DNA of 12,209 nucleotides from Planctomicrobium sp. (GCA_029259835.1 JAJDEL010000110.1:1-12209), one strand, 5' to 3'; shown: positions 1 through 8,573, counted from the stretch's first letter. Notes: generated by a model from the sequence alone, not told the origin. A program made the numbers and translations.

Positions 1-1700
1 CCTGGTTTTCGATTTACGAGGACTACGATTCCGTTTTGAAGAAGTACGCCGCCTGGGTGATGACGCTTGGCGATCAGGTCGACATGGTGATCGATCTGCA
101 CACGCCTGTGACCGATTATGTTGCCAACAGACGCAAGGCAAATCCAAAATTCACGATGTCGCCAGATGGCGTGCATGTGAATGTTGAAGGCCATTCCGTG
201 CTTGCGAAAGCGATCTTGAAAGCCTGGGGTATCTCGGAGAGTGATGTTCAGGATGCACAGCTTGAGAAGTTGATTCATCAGCGGCAAATGGTGCTGCACA
301 ACTCCTGGCTTTCGCATGTCGGTCATCTTCGCCCTGGTGTTAAGGCTGGCTTACCGCTGGAGGAAGCTCAAGCAGAGGCAAAAGAACTGAACTTACAAAT
401 TGAAGACAGGTTGACGCGACTTCGCCCAGTCATAGATACCGCCAGCGGGAAAATCCATCACCTTTATTACCCGGCGTCTTCAAAAAAGGGTGAGCTCGCT
501 CTGGCTGCGGATTTCTATCTTTGGATTCCTCCCGAAGTCGAAATGGTCAGGGGCATCATTGTTCATCAACATGGTTGTGGTGACGGTGCATCGAAGGGCG
601 GAGCAACGGCAGCGAACGACTTACACTGGCGGGAACTCGCCAAGAAATGGAACTGTGCCTTGCTTGGGTCGTCTTTTGAAGCGAGAAAAGGGGTCGAGTG
701 CCGCGTCTGGTGCGATGCCCGTCGCGGTTCGGCGGATCGTTTTGTTCAGGCATTGGAGGATTTCTCGAAGAAGACCGGTCATGCAGAGATCGCCGAGGTT
801 CCGTGGTGTCTTTGGGGGCACTCTGGAGGTGGGTTTTGGGCGAGCATCATGCAGGCACTCTATCCACAGCGAATTGTCGCGATCTGGTTACAGTCAGGGC
901 AAGCCTATTCTCGTTGGACCAGCGGAGAAATTCCGGCTCTTGAAGTTCCGGAAGCGGCATATCAGATCCCGGTTGTTGCCTGTCCTGGTGGAAAGGAGAA
1001 AGGGCACGAGCGATTTCGTGTCGCCTGGGATGGTTGTCTAGCGATGTTCAAAGCCTATCGAGAACAGAACGCTCCGATTCTCTTTGCTCCTGACCCGAAA
1101 ACTGGTCACGAATGCGGCGATTCACGGTATTTGGCGATTCCGTTCTTCGATCTCTGTATGGAATTACGACTCCCCGATGCCGAATCCAGCACTCAGCAAT
1201 TGCGACCGATTGATATGTCGCAAGGTTTTTTAGCAAAGCGTGATGGAAGAGTTCTCCTTCCTGTTTCCATATTTAAAGGTGACCGAACGGATGCGGTCTG
1301 GCTTCCAAACCAGGAGTTTGCAACCGCCTGGAAGGTATTCATTGAGACCGGCTCGGTTGGCGACGAAACACCTCCGCCACCTCCAGAAAATGTGGTGATC
1401 ACGCCAACTCCTGACGGAAAGTCACGAGTGACTTGGAATGCAATTGCTGACCACGAAAGCGGGATTGCTGGTTTCAAAGTGCTCTACAATGGTCAACTGA
1501 TCGCTCAGCTTCCTGAAAAACCAACCAATCGGTTTGGTCGATCGTTGTTTCAGAAAATGTCGTATCACGACACACCTGAGCAACCGCTTCCGAGGATGAG
1601 CAAAGTCGTTGACGCGACCAGCGGAAAGATAGAGGTGATCACCATCAACAGTGCTGGTCTTGAATCAGCACCGAGCGCGGGATCGATAAGGAATAAATAA
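1..1700 (+). CDS. SGNH hydrolase / alpha-beta hydrolase / FN3-like fusion protein, 5'-truncated
   Basis: The reading frame is open from base 3 of the window, so the true start lies outside; the TTG at 36 is not a convincing start because coding-like sequence (W-F-S-I-Y-E-D) precedes it. Numbering from TTG36 (554 residues): residues 1-65 are the end of an SGNH/GDSL-type hydrolase, with the Asp-x-x-His of block V at D44/H47 (PDGVHVNVEGH). A linker (about 85-125) contains the WLSHVGHLRPG motif that I associate with planctomycete SGNH proteins. Residues about 135-375 resemble an alpha/beta hydrolase: HQHGCGDG oxyanion-type strand, nucleophile elbow GHSGGG with Ser263, and a likely catalytic His358 in TGHECGD. 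After a PPPPP linker (446-450), residues about 451-548 look like a fibronectin-III-like module ending the protein. Probably an exported esterase acting on carbohydrate or other esters; the substrate is unknown and the signal peptide would be outside the window. It converges on sdhB with 17 bp between stops. Confidence 0.8.
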   Translation, partial: WFSIYEDYDSVLKKYAAWVMTLGDQVDMVIDLHTPVTDYVANRRKANPKFTMSPDGVHVNVEGHSVLAKAILKAWGISESDVQDAQLEKLIHQRQMVLHNSWLSHVGHLRPGVKAGLPLEEAQAEAKELNLQIEDRLTRLRPVIDTASGKIHHLYYPASSKKGELALAADFYLWIPPEVEMVRGIIVHQHGCGDGASKGGATAANDLHWRELAKKWNCALLGSSFEARKGVECRVWCDARRGSADRFVQALEDFSKKTGHAEIAEVPWCLWGHSGGGFWASIMQALYPQRIVAIWLQSGQAYSRWTSGEIPALEVPEAAYQIPVVACPGGKEKGHERFRVAWDGCLAMFKAYREQNAPILFAPDPKTGHECGDSRYLAIPFFDLCMELRLPDAESSTQQLRPIDMSQGFLAKRDGRVLLPVSIFKGDRTDAVWLPNQEFATAWKVFIETGSVGDETPPPPPENVVITPTPDGKSRVTWNAIADHESGIAGFKVLYNGQLIAQLPEKPTNRFGRSLFQKMSYHDTPEQPLPRMSKVVDATSGKIEVITINSAGLESAPSAGSIRNK

Positions 1701-1717
1701 CTAGACGGATCTCGCTG

Positions 1718-2518
1718 CTACTCGCCAGCTTGAATTGGTTCTGCGGCAGTTGCTGAGGAGCAGAACGACGCTTTCACATACTCACGATTGAGTCGAGCGA
1801 TGTGTTCGATTGAGACGCCAGCGGGGCAAGCGGCTTCGCATTCGTAGGTGTTACTGCAACCGCCGAAACCTTCGGCGTCCATCTGTGCGACCATGTTTAG
1901 CACGCGCTGTGGGCGTTCCGGGTCACCTTGCGGAAGCTGGGCGAGGTGCGAGACTTTTGCGGACGTGAACAACATCGCCGAGGCATTTTTGCAGGCAGCG
2001 ACACAAGCCCCGCATCCGATGCACGCGGCTGCGTCCATAGCACTCGATTGATCCTGCCGAGGAATCGGGAGGCAATTTGCATCTTGAGCTTGTCCCGTGT
2101 TGACGGAAACGTACCCACCGGATTCGATGATGCGATCAAGTGCAGTGCGGTCAACAACGAGATCTTTGACGACTGGGAAAGCGTTTGCACGCCATGGTTC
2201 GATGACGATTTTGTCGCCGTTTTTGAAGCGGCGCATGTGCAACTGGCAAGTCGTGGTCTCTTTGTCCGGTCCGTGTGCCTGACCGTTGATCATCAGGCTG
2301 CACGTTCCGCAAATTCCTTCACGGCAGTCGTGATCGAAAGCGACCGGTTCGTCACCTTGGGCGATCAGTTGCTCATTCAGGATGTCGAGCATTTCGAGAA
2401 ACGACATGTGCGGAGAGATGCGACTGATTTTGTAGTCAGCAAACTTTCCTCTCGTCTCGGAATCATCCTGACGCCAAACGCGGAGAGTTAAGGTCAAGTT
2501 GTCGTCGGTATCGCTCAT
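1718..2518 (-). CDS. sdhB: Succinate dehydrogenase iron-sulfur subunit
   Basis: This is the electron-transfer subunit of succinate:quinone oxidoreductase (complex II), passing electrons from the SdhA flavin to the membrane quinone site. The 266-aa product has all expected cluster ligands. The [2Fe-2S] site is C65, C70, C73 (CREGICGTC) and C91. [11 protein letters not shown] supplies C166, C169, C172 and C176; C221, C227 (CSNTYEC) and C231 followed by Pro complete the [4Fe-4S] and [3Fe-4S] sites. By family rule, C166/C169/C172/C231 bind [4Fe-4S] and C176/C221/C227 bind [3Fe-4S]. The sequence belongs to the B. subtilis/Bacteroidetes/Chlamydiae-like branch that goes with a single large cytochrome b subunit. 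It is the last gene of sdhCAB, 57 bp after sdhA. The ATG at 2516-2518 lacks a strong Shine-Dalgarno, so translation may depend partly on sdhA. The Ala/Ser/Glu-rich C-terminal tail (about 253-266) is beyond the conserved fold. Confidence 0.96.
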   Translation of the reverse strand: MSDTDDNLTLTLRVWRQDDSETRGKFADYKISRISPHMSFLEMLDILNEQLIAQGDEPVAFDHDCREGICGTCSLMINGQAHGPDKETTTCQLHMRRFKNGDKIVIEPWRANAFPVVKDLVVDRTALDRIIESGGYVSVNTGQAQDANCLPIPRQDQSSAMDAAACIGCGACVAACKNASAMLFTSAKVSHLAQLPQGDPERPQRVLNMVAQMDAEGFGGCSNTYECEAACPAGVSIEHIARLNREYVKASFCSSATAAEPIQAGE

Positions 2519-2575
2519 GTTTTCGTCAATCCAGAAAGTGGATGTTGATTGAATCGAATGCGTTAAGGGTACGAA

Positions 2576-4495
<1,920 letters not shown>

Positions 4496-4599
4496 CGTCA
4501 ACTTCCTATCGGGCAATTCTCAGTAAAGTAGTATTGTCAGGACTTGATGTTCAGGAATCGGTGGTCGGTACTCTCAATGGAGAGCAACTCTTGGCTCTG

Positions 4600-4623
4600 G
4601 ATGACTTCTTCTAAAACGTCATC
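4600..4623 (-). other. Inverted repeat straddling the sdhC stop codon
   Basis: On the minus strand GATGAC and GTCATC arms (6 bp) enclose 12 nt. After one G-A mismatch the stem can continue for about three weaker pairs. The sdhC TAG lies in the loop half. No U-run follows, so it is not a classical terminator; it could be a processing or stability element in the 115-nt sdhC-sdhA spacer, or chance. Confidence 0.3.
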
Positions 4624-5300
4624 AATGACGGGTAGAATTTCGCGAGAATCGGAAAACTGCTGAACCCAACGGCAACGATCCAACCAAAAATTTTGGAGAT
4701 GATATTGACCGTGGGAGTGTACTTCGGGTGGTTGAATCCAATTGTCTGGCAAGCACTCGCGAGACCATGAGAAACGTGAATTCCAAACGCGACCGAACCG
4801 AGAATGTAAATCAAAGCCCTTGTCGAGTTCGTGAGGACAATCCCTACCTTCTGGGCTGAATTCTGACCTTCCAGAAGAACTTCCCAGCCGAATTCAAGTT
4901 TGAAGTCTAAAATATGCCAGGCGAGAAAGAAGAGACCAATCATACCGGTGATCATCATTGTGTAATCGGCCGATGACGTGAGCGGCATGGCTCGGTCATC
5001 TCGCTTTGTTTCCACAAGCTTGTACGATTTCTTACGAGCGCGGAGATTCTCCATTGTCGTCGTCACTGCCAATGCAATGTTCAGAGCAAACGCCGAAAAG
5101 AGCAGCACTTCGGCGATGAGCAGAAACTCTTCGTTGCTGTGCAATTTGTGGGCGTAGTTGTTGTACGCTTCGCCCCCGACATACAGCATTAAATTGCCGG
5201 CGAGGTGGACGACCAGGAAGAAGCAAAGGAACAAACCCGTGAATGCCATCACGAATTTTCGTCCTACGGAAGACTTGAGAAAGCCTGTGAGCCAGTTCAA
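4611..5300 (-). CDS. sdhC: Succinate dehydrogenase cytochrome b558 subunit
   Basis: Membrane anchor of complex II that binds haem b and quinone. The product has five hydrophobic helices and family landmarks (numbering from the upstream TTG at 5315): GRKFVMAFTGLFL start of helix I with H37 (VVHLAGN), RAR after helix II, H134 (LAWHILDF) in helix III, and H180/H183 (GIHVSHGLAS) in helix IV followed by QTIGF. The single fused b subunit fits B-type succinate dehydrogenases. The position expected to hold the helix-II haem ligand is Asn79 (see findings). The start is uncertain: TTG at 5298-5300 has a perfect AAGGAG 6 nt upstream (229 aa, M-N-W-L-T), whereas TTG at 5313-5315 (234 aa) has only a weak GGAA. 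No in-frame ATG lies upstream. It is the first gene of sdhCAB, behind a TATAAT-type promoter candidate. Confidence 0.94.
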   Translation of the reverse strand: MNWLTGFLKSSVGRKFVMAFTGLFLCFFLVVHLAGNLMLYVGGEAYNNYAHKLHSNEEFLLIAEVLLFSAFALNIALAVTTTMENLRARKKSYKLVETKRDDRAMPLTSSADYTMMITGMIGLFFLAWHILDFKLEFGWEVLLEGQNSAQKVGIVLTNSTRALIYILGSVAFGIHVSHGLASACQTIGFNHPKYTPTVNIISKIFGWIVAVGFSSFPILAKFYPSLMTF

Positions 5301-5306
5301 TTTCGG

Positions 5307-5312
5307 CTCCTT
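5307..5312 (-). promoter_or_regulatory. Ribosome binding site that decides the sdhC start
   Basis: AAGGAG on the minus strand, six nucleotides before the TTG at 5298-5300. If translation began at the further upstream TTG (5313-5315) this ideal site would lie inside codons 2-3, so it argues for the shorter SdhC. Confidence 0.6.
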
Positions 5313-5420
5313 CAATTCCAGTGTTTTGGGATTGTTTGATACAACATCGCCGCGAATTCAGTCGCAGAGTGGTGATTCCTCAAGGAACGGTAACCCAGTC
5401 TGAGGCCGCAACTTCGGCGA

Positions 5421-5448
5421 ATTATAGGGGATGCGACCGGAGACGCAA
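5421..5448 (-). promoter_or_regulatory. Candidate sigma-70-type promoter of sdhCAB
   Basis: On the minus strand a perfect TATAAT (5421-5426) is preceded, 16 bp upstream, by TTGCGT (5443-5448), which keeps the TTG of the -35 consensus. It lies in the 166-bp gap between the LRR lipoprotein stop and the sdhC start and would give a leader of roughly 110 nt. It is a consensus match by eye only. The 17-nt repeat at 5430-5446 falls in its spacer and partly covers the -35. Confidence 0.45.
5430..5446. repeat. 17-nt intergenic motif, copy 1
   Basis: GATGCGACCGGAGACGC. It matches the copy at 6990-7006 at 16 of 17 positions, in the same orientation. This copy sits between the -35 and -10 of the candidate sdhCAB promoter, a place where a bound protein would interfere with transcription. 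It could be a shared operator or a coincidence. Confidence 0.4.
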
Positions 5449-5466
5449 TCGACTCGCGCCGGGGAA

Positions 5467-6516
5467 CTATTCAGTCTCAGCTTTGAAGTCACCAGCGTCG
5501 TACCGTTCCCAAAATTCAGAAGGAGACATCGGTTGGGAAGTTCCTTCGAATGAAGTGTCCAGTGCTTGCAGAGAAGTCATGTTTCGCACGACATCAATTC
5601 CTGCCGTGATTTTCTCCGGTGAAAAGATCAGTCGGTTCAACTCCAGTTTGCCCAACGGAGTGAGGTCGGTCACATCGGTTTGCGAGATGTTCAGACGTTT
5701 TAGAGAAGTCATTTTCACCAGGGACGAAAGATCGTTGATCGAACTCCCCTGCACGTCGAGACTCACCAATCCATGTTCGGCAATCGGTGCGAGATCCTGC
5801 ACTTTCGTATTCCGCATCCAGAGCGTTCCGAGCTTCATCGTCTTAACAGTATTAAGGTTCTCAAGCGCCGTGTCGCACAGATTGAGTTCGTCGAGTTGCT
5901 TGCCTTCAAGTGGAGAAAGATCCTCAACCGGACAGCCGTTGAGCCAGAGAACTTTCAATGGCGCCGACTTGAGCGGAGAGATATCCTTCACTTTGGCTCC
6001 TTCAAAATAAACGTGCGCAAGCTGCGTCATTCCTTCCAGAGCAGAAATGTCAGAGACTTCAGATCGTGTTCCGTCGATGTGTTTGAGTTGCATCCCTTTC
6101 AAAGGAGTGAGGTCGGTCACTTTCGTCTCTGCCAGACCAATGTTTTCCAGCAGCATCCCTTCCACAGCTGAGAGATCGGAAATCCGCGTCTGCGAGATAT
6201 CAAGGATCTTAAGCGGCTGTCCTTTGAGCGGCTCTAGTGTCTTGGCGCCGGTGTTCGTCAGAAGTGCGACCGTAAACTTCTTCCCGACTTTTTCGAAATG
6301 AGCGTTCTCGTTCGCTCCCAAAGCCTCGCGAAGCTCATCAGCAGTAAGCATTTTGTCTTCGTCGACAATAGTGTCCGGATCAACGGTCGGCTTGACCGAC
6401 TCGAACTTCGTTTCAGACGTTCCAGCATTCTCTGAATCCGAGTTCCCGCATCCAGAGATGAAAAAGCCAATAAGAGTCAGTATGGCAGCTGTGTTTGAAG
6501 AGTTGTGATTCAACAA
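5467..6516 (-). CDS. Leucine-rich-repeat lipoprotein
   Basis: Predicted exported, lipid-anchored LRR protein, likely a binding scaffold; the partner is unknown. From the TTG at 6514-6516 (349 aa) there is a short N-terminus, a hydrophobic stretch AAILTLIGFF and a lipobox ISGC with Cys23, then an acidic Ser/Glu/Asp-rich linker (about 24-60). Residues about 94-305 hold ten consecutive 21-22-residue repeats of the form L-x-P-L-x-G-x-x-L-x-x-L-x-L-x-x-T-x-V-x-D, followed by a degenerate repeat. The end carries SEFWERYDAGDF, which resembles a tail I associate with planctomycete LRR proteins. The TTG start is preferred because AAGGAA lies 6 nt upstream and gives a normal-length signal peptide. An in-frame ATG at 6585, sharing a base with the upstream gene's stop (TAATG), would give 372 aa with a 45-residue pre-lipobox region, which is unusually long. 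The n-region has no Lys or Arg, which is atypical for a lipoprotein signal. Confidence 0.82.
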   Translation of the reverse strand: MLNHNSSNTAAILTLIGFFISGCGNSDSENAGTSETKFESVKPTVDPDTIVDEDKMLTADELREALGANENAHFEKVGKKFTVALLTNTGAKTLEPLKGQPLKILDISQTRISDLSAVEGMLLENIGLAETKVTDLTPLKGMQLKHIDGTRSEVSDISALEGMTQLAHVYFEGAKVKDISPLKSAPLKVLWLNGCPVEDLSPLEGKQLDELNLCDTALENLNTVKTMKLGTLWMRNTKVQDLAPIAEHGLVSLDVQGSSINDLSSLVKMTSLKRLNISQTDVTDLTPLGKLELNRLIFSPEKITAGIDVVRNMTSLQALDTSFEGTSQPMSPSEFWERYDAGDFKAETE

Positions 6517-6522
6517 GAGTGA

Positions 6523-6528
6523 TTCCTT
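6523..6528 (-). promoter_or_regulatory. Ribosome binding site supporting the TTG start of the LRR lipoprotein
   Basis: AAGGAA on the minus strand, six nucleotides before the TTG at 6514-6516. It supports the short form of the LRR protein over the ATG at 6585. Confidence 0.5.
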
Positions 6529-6584
6529 GAATTGAATGAAAAAGTCATTGGTGGCGCACTTTTTGTGAGGGTTGAAAGAATACA

Positions 6585-6863
6585 TTACTTACGCTTGATC
6601 ACGCCAGATTGCAAATCTTTGACGACCTCGGCAAGGATGGCTGCGTCGCGCTTCTCAACGACGTGTGCCACACGGCTCTTCGGAACTCCGAGCCGCAACA
6701 TTGTTTCTTCGGCGGACTTCCAGAGCTTCTCGATTTGTTTCGCTCCAGTCGCCAGATACAAACTGGTCACCAACTCACCGAGCCGCTGCTCGTCGATCTG
6801 TTCCCGGTTATCGTAATACCGGGAGATGACTTTTTTCTGATAGTTGGAGTAATCTTTTGCCAT
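6585..6863 (-). CDS. Small conserved-looking protein of unknown function (92 aa)
   Basis: I do not recognise a named family. The 92-residue product (MAKDYSNYQKK... to ...SGVIKRK) is highly charged, looks mostly alpha-helical, and has no Cys, signal peptide or membrane segment, so it is probably cytoplasmic. Tyr and Arg/Lys are concentrated in the first 20 residues (KVISRYYDNREQID). A phrase LYLATGAKQIEKLWKSAEETM and a basic end follow. The ATG at 6861-6863 is chosen because an upstream extension to 7013 is low-complexity and unlike coding sequence, and because a promoter candidate falls inside that extension. The ribosome site is weak (GAGACGG about 3 nt before ATG). It ends 68 bp before the preferred LRR lipoprotein start, or overlaps the alternative ATG by one base (TAATG), so the two genes are probably co-transcribed. 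Confidence 0.75.
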   Translation of the reverse strand: MAKDYSNYQKKVISRYYDNREQIDEQRLGELVTSLYLATGAKQIEKLWKSAEETMLRLGVPKSRVAHVVEKRDAAILAEVVKDLQSGVIKRK

Positions 6864-6897
6864 GTCCGTCTCGTCAAATATCATGAAATAAGAATTG

Positions 6898-6925
6898 ATT
6901 GTAGCGGAAAGACTCTCTGTTTGAA
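6898..6925 (-). promoter_or_regulatory. Candidate promoter for the 92-aa gene and LRR lipoprotein
   Basis: On the minus strand TACAAT (6898-6903) is preceded 16 bp upstream by TTCAAA (6920-6925). Each hexamer matches the sigma-70 consensus at four or five positions. The predicted transcript would have a leader of about 30 nt before the ATG at 6863. Judged by eye only. Confidence 0.35.
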
Positions 6926-6989
6926 GTGGACAGCCAAAACTGCGCGGAACCACCAGCGGGCGCCTGCGTTCGTTGATCGAAACTCCACA

Positions 6990-7006
6990 GATGCGACTGG
7001 AGACGC
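6990..7006. repeat. 17-nt intergenic motif, copy 2
   Basis: GATGCGACTGGAGACGC, differing by one base from the copy at 5430-5446 in the sdh promoter region. It lies about 130 bp upstream of the leftward 92-aa gene, upstream of rather than inside its promoter candidate. Confidence 0.4.
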
Positions 7007-7128
7007 CTTCCATTTAGCACCCGGTGATCCACCGAGGGAAAGAAACGCTTGGGCATCCATTCTACATCAAAGTCCGAACTCATCGTACTCATTGAGGATT
7101 CCCAGACTGGATTGCTCGGGGCAAGTCA

Positions 7129-7154
7129 GAGACACCCGGACCTGGGTGAATCTC
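7129..7154 (+). other. Potential hairpin in the M20 upstream region
   Basis: GAGACACCC pairs with GGGTG-AA-TCTC: a 5-bp GC-rich stem (7133-7137 with 7144-7148, loop GGACCT) extended by four more pairs after a two-base bulge. No T-run follows on either strand, so a terminator is unlikely. It could be part of a structured leader. Confidence 0.3.
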
Positions 7155-7187
7155 CTCAAGTTAAATGGAATTTGTCTTGATCGCGTC

Positions 7188-7216
7188 TCACGCTGGCTTC
7201 GAAAGCCCACGAGTGA
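7188..7216 (+). other. Second potential hairpin in the M20 upstream region
   Basis: TCAC (7188-7191) can pair with GTGA (7213-7216), and inside it GGCTT (7195-7199) with AAGCC (7203-7207) around a CGA loop, with an asymmetric internal loop between the stems. It lies 68 nt before the M20 GTG start. Confidence 0.28.
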
Positions 7217-7284
7217 TGTTGGTGGTGTTTAGAGTTGATACTATGCTGTACTCCCTTGATCCTTAAAAACACGAAGGAAACCTT

Positions 7285-8496
7285 GTGAGTCAGCAGCCTG
7301 AAGAGAATTGGCAAGCGGCGATTGACCGGTCGGTCGATGCACGTTTTGACGAAATTCGAGAGGTCCGTCGGCATTTGCATCAGCATCCGGAACCGAGTGG
7401 TGAGGAGTTTCGGACGACTCTTTATCTGCAAGAGAAGTTCAAAGAGTACAACTTAAAAATCAAAACCGGACCGGAACATCGGGGGTTGATTGTCGATAAT
7501 CCTGGTGCGAGCGCAGCAAAGGTCGGGATGCGGGCGGATATCGATGCCTTGCGACTTCAGGATCAGAAACAGGCGTCCTATTGCAGCAAAATCGACGGCA
7601 TCATGCACGCCTGTGGACATGATGCACACACGGCAACGGTCTTCGGTGCGGTGTTGGCATTACTCGATATCGAGAAGTGGGGACTGGTCGACGCGATTCC
7701 GTGGCGAGCGATCTTTCAGCCTGCCGAGGAGACGAACAAAGGCGCATTGCAAATGCTTGAAGCAGGCGCCGTCGACGGGCTGAAGGCGCTGCTGAGCTTG
7801 CACATGGACCCATCTCGGAAAGTCGGCACAATTGGCGTTCGCCCAAACGAATTCACCGCAGATTGCAGTGAACTGGAAATCGAAGTCGTTGGGCGTGGAG
7901 CACATGCGGCTCGACCACATGAAGCTTGTGATCCAATCGCGGCGACGGCTCAGCTGATTAGTTCGATCTTCCTGTTTATCCCGCGCGGCACCGATTCGCA
8001 AGAACCGGTTGTCGTCAGCTTTGGGCAGATCATTGCCGGAGATAGCCCGAATGTGATTCCAGATCGCGTGCTTGTGCGGGGGACGTTGCGAACGCTGCGA
8101 AGCGAAGTCACCAGAAGTACGATCATGCACCTGGAACGTCTCGCCAGAGGTGTCGCGGAGGCATCCGGCACAACGATTCATGTCCGGCACAAATCAGGCC
8201 CCCCGGCTGTTCACAATGATTCCACTTTAACGAGCATTATCAAGAAGGCAGCGACCGAGATTCTCGGACCAGATCGTGTTCAAACGATTGAAAGGCCAAG
8301 CATGGGGGGAGAGGACTTCGCGAATTATCTCGAAAAAGTAGATGGAGCGATGTTCCGTTTAGGCTGTGCCAAAGACGAATCAACCTCCGCTCCGTTACAT
8401 TCCCCGTTGTTTGATGTTGAAGAAAAGTCCCTCGTGATTGGTGCAAAAATTCTCGCGCGTAGCGTGGTGGTGCGTTCGCAGTTGTCATTGCAGTGA
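7285..8496 (+). CDS. M20 family (M20D) metal-dependent amidohydrolase
   Basis: Cytoplasmic di-metal amidohydrolase of the hippurate hydrolase / N-acyl-amino-acid hydrolase / IAA-amino-acid hydrolase group, which cleaves the amide bond of N-acylated amino acids. The 403-aa length is typical. Expected metal and catalytic residues are present: C110 and H112 in HACGHDAHT, E148-E149 in FQPAEET, H173 in SLHMDP, and H372 in LHSPLFD near the end. The N-terminus shows RRHLHQHPEPSGEE, a family signature, and RGAHAARPHEACDP marks the inserted dimerisation domain. The start is GTG at 7285 with AAGGAA five nucleotides upstream (7274-7279). The exact substrate cannot be read from sequence. It is the first rightward gene after the divergent region; 77 bp separate it from the next gene, so it may be transcribed alone or with it. 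Confidence 0.9.
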   Translation: MSQQPEENWQAAIDRSVDARFDEIREVRRHLHQHPEPSGEEFRTTLYLQEKFKEYNLKIKTGPEHRGLIVDNPGASAAKVGMRADIDALRLQDQKQASYCSKIDGIMHACGHDAHTATVFGAVLALLDIEKWGLVDAIPWRAIFQPAEETNKGALQMLEAGAVDGLKALLSLHMDPSRKVGTIGVRPNEFTADCSELEIEVVGRGAHAARPHEACDPIAATAQLISSIFLFIPRGTDSQEPVVVSFGQIIAGDSPNVIPDRVLVRGTLRTLRSEVTRSTIMHLERLARGVAEASGTTIHVRHKSGPPAVHNDSTLTSIIKKAATEILGPDRVQTIERPSMGGEDFANYLEKVDGAMFRLGCAKDESTSAPLHSPLFDVEEKSLVIGAKILARSVVVRSQLSLQ

Positions 8497-8573
8497 AAAT
8501 CATCTGGTGCAATCGAGACCAGAAGTGCTATTCTGATTTGCGAATGAACCTTCGAGCCATGGAGTTATCGTAA

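Larger units (their letters stand above)
6864..7284. other. 421-bp divergent intergenic region
   Basis: This separates the leftward 92-aa gene from the rightward M20 amidohydrolase. It holds a leftward promoter candidate (6898-6925), the second copy of a 17-nt motif (6990-7006), two potential hairpins (7129-7154 and 7188-7216) and, next to the M20 start, a ribosome site. Open frames across it (for instance 6874-7092 minus) have no recognisable domain and are not called. I see no tRNA, no tandem repeat and no mobile-element end here. Confidence 0.6.

Noticed and set aside
490..1041. 183-aa frame inside the first hydrolase gene
   Set aside because: An out-of-frame shadow; the hydrolase frame carries the GHSGGG elbow and continues on both sides.
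1701..1717. Terminator between the convergent hydrolase and sdhB genes
   Set aside because: Only 17 bp separate the stops and no hairpin is visible there.
1928..2491. 187-aa plus-strand frame opposite sdhB
   Set aside because: Antisense of sdhB, where the iron-sulfur ligands fix the real frame.
5321..6010. 229-aa plus-strand frame opposite the LRR gene and the sdh promoter
   Set aside because: Composition is Ser/Arg-rich, as expected from the reverse of a leucine-rich repeat; no domain is seen.
5467..6516. DNA tandem repeat or CRISPR-like array in the LRR gene
   Set aside because: The periodicity is at the protein level (21-22 residues); the nucleotide units have diverged and lie within a coding frame.
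6864..7013. N-terminal extension of the 92-aa protein to 142 aa
   Set aside because: The extra residues look non-coding, the promoter candidate lies within them, and MAKDYSN is a natural start.
6874..7092. 72-aa minus-strand frame in the divergent intergenic region
   Set aside because: No recognisable domain or ribosome site, and it covers the promoter candidate of the 92-aa gene.
8497..8573. Promoter with TATTCT in front of the YbdK-like gene
   Set aside because: No convincing -35 is found at a normal distance, so it is mentioned only in the gene entry.
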